A DNA stretch of 18,230 nucleotides from SVMC01 sp045601345 (GTDB lineage: Bacteria; Bacillota; Clostridia; Oscillospirales; Oscillospiraceae). The notes under the pieces were generated by a model. The model made no database searches. It saw only the letters and a list, made by a program, of their open reading frames with translations, and was not told where the DNA came from. The DNA lies in the NCBI GenBank assembly GCA_045601345.1, contig JAZRZL010000023.1, positions 1-18,230 of the forward strand, written 5' to 3'. This document shows, one piece after another, positions 14,429-18,230 of this stretch (positions are counted from its first letter, which is position 1; each line of letters begins with the position of its first letter). The position numbers were made by a program, and so were the translations under genes.

Positions 14429-15883
14429 TTAGCCACGCAGAATTTTTTCCACGGTTTCCTGCGGTGTGCCGATATTTTCAATGATGTCATCTGCCCATGC
14501 GGCGTATTTCGGTTCCCGAAGGGCGGCAAGTGCCTCCAAATCGGTTGAGAGTGGACGGCCATCGGTTGCAAGCTCGTCAAGGGGGCGCTTGAGCCAGATG
14601 ATACGGCCATTTTGGCGCAGATGATCGTAATTTTCCTCCCGCATCACAACACCGCCGCCGGTGGCAATGACACTACCCCAGCCGCTGCTCAGCTCCTGCA
14701 CGGCATCGGCTTCCATTTCGCGGAAGGCGGCCTCACCCTCATTTTTGATAATCTTGGGAATATTGCCATGCTGCTTTGTGATATAGGCATCGGTATCATA
14801 GAAAGGTCTGCCTAATTTCTCAGCCAGCAGATGGCCAATTTCCGTTTTTCCGCTGCCGGGCATTCCGATGAGAATCAGATTTTCCATTTCCCGCCGCATC
14901 GTGTTCTCTACGCCAGCGTACGGCGGTAATTTTTTACCTAAAAACAGTTCCGCTGCCTGCGCTGCCTGTGCAACCAGCATCTTGAGGCCGGATATATGGG
15001 GAATTCTCAGCTTTTCAGCATCAAGCATCAGGCGGGTACGCATGGGATTATAAATCAGGTCGATCACGCCCTGACATTTCGGGAATTCCCGGAGGTCGAT
15101 GGGTGCGGCTTCGTTGTTGGGATACATACCCACAGGTGTGGCGTTGACGATCAGATCGCACCAGTGATCAAGATTTTCATAGTTGACAGCACCTTTGCGT
15201 GATACAATATCCACCTGTGCCGCGCCCATATCGCGCAGCACCTGCGCCGCCATGACCCCTGCACCGCCGCTGCCCAGCACTAAGGCATGAAGCCCCGCAG
15301 GGCGCACACCCAGTTCCAGAACCAGCGCGAAGAAGCCGCTGTAGTCGGTGTTGTCACCAAACCAGCCATCGGCGGTGCGCAGCATGGTATTCACGCTGCC
15401 GATGGCCTTTGCTGCCGGGGTCAGGGAATGGCAGTAGGGCAGCACGGCCTTTTTGTAGGGCGTGGTCACATTCAGGCCACGGCATTTGGTGTTGGCAAGG
15501 AAATCCGCAATCTCCTCCTCCGGCACAGCGAACAGGCTGTAGTCATAACCGCCTAGCAGCTTATGAAGCCTTGGAGACCAACTGTGGCAGAGCTTTTCGC
15601 CGAGTAGCCCAAATTCAGCATCAGCCAGAATCTCCTTCTGCATGGCACGGCTGTGGGCAAAAAGGCGAAGATAGATGTCTTCAAGAAGAGGCTCCATATC
15701 GCTTCTTGCCTTGCGGGTGATAACCTCCAGCTTTTCGCCTTCGCGGGCATCGTCCCCCACGGGGTAGCCGTGCTCACGCTTCCACAGGCCGATTTCCTTT
15801 GCAATATCCATACGCCGGGTGAGCAGCTCACAAAGCTCCCAATCCACAGCATCCATTTTTGCTCTTAAAGCTTCTAATTCCAT
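14429..15883 (-). CDS. aroE-aroK: Three-domain chorismate mutase / shikimate dehydrogenase / shikimate kinase fusion
   Basis: A single 484-residue chain joins three shikimate-route activities. Residues 1-88 are an AroQ-class chorismate mutase with R7, R24, K35, the DDAREGEKL segment and Q82 in place. Residues 91-328 are an AroE shikimate dehydrogenase: HSWSPRLH, NVTTPYKK with catalytic K144, GDNTD with D180, the NADP loop LGSGGAGVMAAQ, and NATPVGMYPN. Residues 334-484 are a shikimate kinase with GMPGSGKTEIG (340-350), YDTDAYI, R388, ATGGGVV and lid GRPL. All catalytic residues I could check are present. GGAGG lies 8 nt before the ATG, inside the tail of the broken aroC gene, which it overlaps by 10 nt. 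That overlap marks an old operon. Confidence 0.93.
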   Translation of the reverse strand: MELEALRAKMDAVDWELCELLTRRMDIAKEIGLWKREHGYPVGDDAREGEKLEVITRKARSDMEPLLEDIYLRLFAHSRAMQKEILADAEFGLLGEKLCHSWSPRLHKLLGGYDYSLFAVPEEEIADFLANTKCRGLNVTTPYKKAVLPYCHSLTPAAKAIGSVNTMLRTADGWFGDNTDYSGFFALVLELGVRPAGLHALVLGSGGAGVMAAQVLRDMGAAQVDIVSRKGAVNYENLDHWCDLIVNATPVGMYPNNEAAPIDLREFPKCQGVIDLIYNPMRTRLMLDAEKLRIPHISGLKMLVAQAAQAAELFLGKKLPPYAGVENTMRREMENLILIGMPGSGKTEIGHLLAEKLGRPFYDTDAYITKQHGNIPKIIKNEGEAAFREMEADAVQELSSGWGSVIATGGGVVMREENYDHLRQNGRIIWLKRPLDELATDGRPLSTDLEALAALREPKYAAWADDIIENIGTPQETVEKILRG

Positions 15884-16214
15884 AGGTTTGCCTCCAAAAT
15901 TGCGTCAAAGATTGCCACTGCTGCCGAAGCTTCCACACAGGAAATCGCCCTTACAGCAAGGCAGCGGTCATGTCTGCCCAGAATGGACAGATGAGTATTG
16001 GTGCTCTTTTCCAGATTTACACTGTCGTGCGTCATGGTGATGGAGGGTGTCAGTATGCGTGGCAACCTTATCGCCTTCCATATAAAAAGCATCGTTATTT
16101 TCTGAGCCACAAACAGCTGCCCCCGAAAAGCCGCTGCCAAATTCAATACCCTTGATCCCGGGGATGGCGAACACGGCCTGAGCGATTCGATATTCCAGCC
16201 CGCCGAACATCCGT
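15874..16214 (-). pseudogene. aroC: aroC (chorismate synthase) remnant, C-terminal third, frameshifted
   Basis: In one minus-strand frame the region from about 16214 down to 16056 reads MFGGLEYRIAQAVFAIPGIK and EFGSGFSGAAVCGSENNDAF, ending EGDKVATHTD, the chorismate synthase core. The reading then jumps frame at about 16048-16056 to TPSITMTHDSVNLEKSTN, GRHDRCLAVRAISCVEASAA and IFDAILEANLWN, the family C-terminus. Some 25 residues that normally lie between (the GGILGG...KP segment) are missing, and everything N-terminal to the MFGG motif is gone. It cannot make an active enzyme. Its stop at 15874 overlaps the fusion gene's start, showing the former operon order. Confidence 0.85.
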
Positions 16215-16450
16215 GCTCCAACAACCCGCAGCGTGCCGCCATACAGAAGCGGCAACACCATAAAAATACCGCTTAAAGTCTGGGATGAGAGATTCCCAGC
16301 AAGCATAAATTCGTGCCCGAAAACCGGCCTGCTGTATGAATGGTATTCCCATCCCAGTGAAGCTCCATACCGTGGAAACCAAGCTCTGACCAAAGCGATA
16401 CCAAAGGACGGGAGGCAAGGCAGCCTTCTCCAAGTAAGAACGAAAAAATT
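16215..16450 (-). pseudogene. aroA: aroA (EPSP synthase) remnant, internal fragment
   Basis: The minus-strand frame from about 16447 reads LLGEGCLASRPL, then ELGFHGMELHWDGNTIHTAG and RFSG, which fits the F-x-GEG-x-L-x-x-RPL segment of EPSP synthases and the domain after it. At about 16315-16325, in a short homopolymer stretch, the match moves to another frame: EFMLAGNLSSQTLSGIFMVL and PLLYGGTLRVVG, corresponding to the family's GN(V/L)SSQF(I/L)SGLL-ALPLL block. The N-terminus and the C-terminal half are missing. The call rests on motif recognition without alignment, and is weaker than the aroC call. Confidence 0.65.
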
Positions 16451-16565
16451 CTTTGATTGATTCATTATACAGAAAATCGGTCTCTTTTGCTATACCTAAT
16501 ATGAGGTTTACGCAAAATATTTTTACACTCTCGTTGCCCTGTAAGGGGCAAGAAAATGCCGCGTT

Positions 16566-16593
16566 ATTATACTGTTTATACGATCTTAGTCAA
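16566..16593 (-). promoter_or_regulatory. Promoter of the aro operon
   Basis: On the minus strand, TTGACT (16588-16593), 16 nt and TATAAT (16566-16571). It would drive the aroA-aroC scar and the fusion gene. A small hairpin TTGCCC / GGGCAA lies at about 16535-16552 in the leader. The first base of a 10-bp insertion duplicate is one base upstream of the -35. Confidence 0.65.
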
Positions 16594-16604
16594 TCCTAAT
16601 ACCC

Positions 16605-16897
16605 CACGGTAATTGAATAAGTAAACAAATTATGAACAAACGAACCGTCTCCAATGGCGGTAGGAGCCAAGGTCATTGGACGCACTGCCAAAACCGAAAA
16701 CCTTCCTAACATAGGAAGCGCTCAATCTTAGGAGGCCAACCTCATCCGCCGCCTACGGGCGACACCTTCCCCAGCGGGGAAGGCACGGGCTTGTTAATGT
16801 ATTGCCATTGAGAACTGCCCACTGCCCTGTTGTACACGATCAATATAACGTTGTCTATCCCAATGTTCACATTTTCTTAACTCGTTCAATTACCGTG
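16605..16897 (+). mobile_element. 293-bp miniature IS-like element with target duplication
   Basis: It starts CACGGTAATTGAA (16605-16617) and ends TTCAATTACCGTG (16885-16897), a perfect 13-bp inverted pair. It is flanked immediately on both sides by the direct repeat CCTAATACCC (16595-16604 and 16898-16907). Ten-base duplications suit IS231-type members of the IS4 family, but I cannot assign the parent. There is no transposase gene. About 180 bp of the interior is MITE copy C, so the element without it would be near 115 bp. Confidence 0.8.
16641..16819 (+). mobile_element. MITE copy C, nested and internally deleted
   Basis: The ends CCAATGGCGG (16651) and TTGCCATTGAGAACTGCC (16802-16819) match the other copies. 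The core AAAACCGAAAACCTTCCTAA, CATAGGAAGCGCTC and the right arm CCGCCTACGGGCGACACC are shared. The left-arm hairpin TTCCCCTTTGGGGAAG and the GAGCGAAGCGAG block are absent, shortening it by about 75 bp. It lies wholly within the 16605-16897 element. Confidence 0.75.
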
Positions 16898-16916
16898 CCT
16901 AATACCCGTCAAAGTG

Positions 16917-16945
16917 TTGACACGTGGAGAAAATTCCACTATACT
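16917..16945 (+). promoter_or_regulatory. Promoter of the YfbR-type gene, with an inverted repeat in the spacer
   Basis: TTGACA (16917-16922), 17 nt and TATACT (16940-16945), 22 nt before the start. The spacer is almost wholly an inverted repeat, GTGGA-GAAAAT-TCCAC (16924-16939), placed where a repressor would block RNA polymerase. AGAGGTG then serves as ribosome site. Confidence 0.7.
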
Positions 16946-16967
16946 GTGAAAAAAGAGGTGTATACCT

Positions 16968-17549
16968 ATGGAGTATTCCTTTTATGCCATGCTCTCGCGG
17001 ATGCGCTATATCACCCGCTGGAGTCTAATGCGAAATACCTTTTCCGAAAATGTGCAGGAGCACAGCCACATGGTCGCAGTGCTCGCTCATGCGCTGGCGC
17101 TGATTCGCCGGGATGTGCTGGGCTTGGAGGCCGACCCCGATAAATGCGCCACGGCAGCACTATTCCACGATGCCAGCGAAATTCTCACCGGTGACCTGCC
17201 AACCCCCATCAAATATTACAACCCCGCCATTCGCACCGCCTATAAGCAGGTGGAAAAGGTGAGCTGTGAAAAGCTTCTGTCCATGCTGCCGCCCGAGCTG
17301 CAAGCGGGCATCCGGGAACCCCTGTTTGAATCCGATGAGGCTGTCCGCCCCATCGTAAAGGCAGCTGACAAGCTTTCAGCACATATCAAATGCATGGAGG
17401 AGCTGAAAGCAGGCAATACCGAGTTTGAAGCCGCCTGCCGCCAGACAAGAAAAGCACTGGAGGATATGCAGCTGCCCGAGCTGGACTGGTTCATGGAAAA
17501 CTGCTTGGATGCCTTCTCAAAGAATCTGGACGAATTGGAGACACTATAG
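16968..17549 (+). CDS. yfbR: YfbR-type HD-domain 5'-deoxynucleotidase
   Basis: A 193-residue HD hydrolase expected to remove phosphate from deoxyribonucleoside 5'-monophosphates, giving dNMP salvage and pool control. It follows the E. coli YfbR sequence closely in pattern and length: SRMRYITRWSLMRN with R17 and W18, ENVQEHSHMVA with H32, FHDASEILTGDLPTPIKYYN with H67 and D68, and VKAADKLSAHIKCMEEL with D134. These are the metal and substrate residues of that family. The ATG has AGAGGTG eight bases upstream and a strong promoter directly before it. It appears monocistronic and points away from the aro operon. An insertion lies 9 bp upstream of its -35. Confidence 0.93.
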   Translation: MEYSFYAMLSRMRYITRWSLMRNTFSENVQEHSHMVAVLAHALALIRRDVLGLEADPDKCATAALFHDASEILTGDLPTPIKYYNPAIRTAYKQVEKVSCEKLLSMLPPELQAGIREPLFESDEAVRPIVKAADKLSAHIKCMEELKAGNTEFEAACRQTRKALEDMQLPELDWFMENCLDAFSKNLDELETL

Positions 17550-17574
17550 GGCACCCCTAATTATTCTTCGCGGA

Positions 17575-17682
17575 CGAATCTGCGGGTCTTATTTCTGTCA
17601 AATTCAATAAAAATCTTGAAAATACGTCAAGTATTCCCGAGGATTTTTGTTAGGAATGACGGAAACAAGACCCGCAGATTCG
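17575..17682. repeat. Long imperfect inverted repeat (about 51-bp arms, 5-nt loop)
   Basis: Left arm 17575-17625, loop GTCAA, right arm 17631-17682. The outer 16 bp (CGAATCTGCGGGTCTT) are perfect, then roughly 40 of 51 positions agree, including AAAAATC and AATAC near the loop. Most differences are transitions. As RNA it folds into one hairpin of about 108 nt. It begins 26 nt after the yfbR stop and could end that mRNA, but no U-run follows. It may equally be another palindromic miniature element. Confidence 0.75.
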
Positions 17683-17707
17683 ACTGTTGTAAATTTCTAG
17701 AGGTGAC

Positions 17708-17729
17708 CTTAACTCGTTTAATTACCGTG
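17708..17729 (+). repeat. Solo end of the CACGGTAATT element family
   Basis: Apart from one C-to-T change, this repeats the right end of the element at 16605-16897 (CTTAACTCGTT-AATTACCGTG). No convincing left end or duplicated target is seen; CACCCCTAATTATTC at 17552 is a degenerate possibility only. Confidence 0.6.
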
Positions 17730-17753
17730 ACCGCACGCCTTTCCAAGGTAAAT

Positions 17754-17870
17754 ATGCGACAGGAGATACCTTTTTTTGACGGCGGTTGTAATAGCTGCAA
17801 CCACTGTACCCGTGCTGGAATTGTTTCCTTCCTCGCACTGGACAATCAGAACTGGACGGATGCACTCTGA
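17754..17870 (+). CDS. Doubtful 38-aa Cys-rich ORF
   Basis: The ORF reads MRQEIPFFDGGCNSCNHCTR to TDAL with a C-x2-C-x2-C cluster. Support is thin: AAGG six bases before the ATG and a terminator 20 nt after the stop. No good promoter is visible between the inverted repeat and this ORF, and other frames are open too. I list it because a terminator implies transcription here. Confidence 0.2.
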   Translation: MRQEIPFFDGGCNSCNHCTRAGIVSFLALDNQNWTDAL

Positions 17871-17889
17871 ATACTGCCCTCGTTATCGT

Positions 17890-17912
17890 CGAAATCGTAA
17901 TAATAGATTTCG
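17890..17912 (+). terminator. Rightward rho-independent terminator
   Basis: A 7-bp stem CGAAATC / GATTTCG with a 9-nt loop is followed by CTTTTTTATTTTC on the plus strand. It could end the yfbR transcript or a short RNA from 17690-17880. Confidence 0.6.
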
Positions 17913-18058
17913 CTTTTTTATTTTCTTTGTGTTTATTTCTATGATGTAAACCTCCCAATCAAAATTTTTTTCTTTTCTCTTGCCTATGGATATATATCAA
18001 AGTAAAAGAAAAGTTATTCAGCAATTTACCGAAATGATCAAAAAATATACACTAAAGA

Positions 18059-18087
18059 TTGACAAAATAATTTGACTATGATAAACT
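18059..18087 (+). promoter_or_regulatory. Rightward promoter leading out of the window
   Basis: TTGACA (18059-18064), 17 nt and TAAACT (18082-18087). A second, overlapping set TTGACT (18072-18077), 17 nt and TAGACA (18095-18100) is also present. No start codon with a ribosome site follows before 18230, so the transcript has a leader of at least 130 nt. Confidence 0.55.
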
Positions 18088-18171
18088 TTAATTGTAGACA
18101 TTTTTAAGCTGCAAACCGTTTTCCGCTGTCTGCAAGTCATTTAGAAAGTCTAATGGTGGTATGTCAATAGA

Positions 18172-18205
18172 GAGATAGAGAATAATTTTTATTATTTTCT
18201 ATCTC
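18172..18205 (+). other. AT-rich hairpin in the leader at the right edge
   Basis: A 15-bp stem GAGATAGAGAATAAT / ATTATTTTCTATCTC (one G-T pair) around TTTT. It lies about 80 nt downstream of the promoter at 18059. No U-run follows, so it is a leader structure rather than a terminator. Confidence 0.45.
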
Positions 18206-18230
18206 GAATGCCCCAAACCAGCCGAAAAAG

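Larger units (their letters stand above)
15874..16450 (-). other. Whole aroA-aroC deletion scar
   Basis: The aroA piece and the aroC piece run into each other in one reading frame at about 16210-16219 (LRVVG then ARMFGG). This shows one deletion that removed the last part of aroA and the first two thirds of aroC. Frameshifts at about 16315-16325 and 16048-16056 came in addition. Confidence 0.7.

Noticed and set aside
6976..16819. CRISPR array suggested by recurring repeats
   Set aside because: The repeats are three dispersed ~180-270 bp elements with inverted ends, not short regularly spaced repeats, and no cas gene is present.
17722..17958. 78-codon leftward ORF near the right end
   Set aside because: It has low-complexity basic composition, no ribosome site, and runs against a plus-strand terminator.

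Overview
The window reads as a chromosomal stretch of a low-to-mid GC Gram-positive anaerobe of the Clostridia, most likely the Oscillospirales. This rests on AAGGAGG-type ribosome binding sites, TTGACA-N17-TATAAT promoters, an SLH-domain exoprotein, a ROK-type glucokinase, a Cys-rich SWIM/SNF2 helicase and a family of small GC-rich hairpin elements that I associate with that order. No species can be named from the sequence alone.

Layout. 1-192: leader and promoter of an rRNA operon running leftward out of the window. 338-2240: a secreted SLH/Ig-like/M15 peptidase and a small convergent gene. 2326-6907: a leftward block of a sugar-nucleotide type nucleotidyltransferase, proC, a PlsC-type acyltransferase, a small P-loop protein, and pgi with its own promoter. 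6976-7247: a MITE, followed by rightward glucokinase and a large SWIM-SNF2 helicase that ends in a perfect 41-nt palindrome. 11573-12413: a divergent pair of XRE repressor and small lipoprotein. 12414-13323: a non-coding tract holding an orphan terminator, a MITE and a MITE end. 13324-14358: aroQ (type II dehydroquinase) and a helical protein of unknown function. 14429-16593: a leftward aro operon whose intact gene is a three-domain chorismate mutase / shikimate dehydrogenase / shikimate kinase fusion. Upstream of it lies the wreck of two further shikimate genes, aroA and aroC, collapsed into one frameshifted scar. 16595-16907: a 293-bp element with 13-bp inverted ends and a perfect 10-bp target duplication, carrying a second MITE inside it. 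16917-17549: a YfbR-type HD 5'-nucleotidase. 17550-18230: non-coding, with a long inverted repeat, a terminator and a rightward promoter that leads out of the window.

Function. pgi and glucokinase stand back to back and cover the first two steps of glucose use. aroQ plus the fusion would supply dehydroquinate to shikimate 3-phosphate and chorismate to prephenate. The EPSP synthase and chorismate synthase steps between them are broken here, so intact copies must lie elsewhere or the route is lost. I see no defence system, prophage or CRISPR array. The least ordinary content is the aro scar, the fusion enzyme and the nested miniature elements that have pushed promoters apart.
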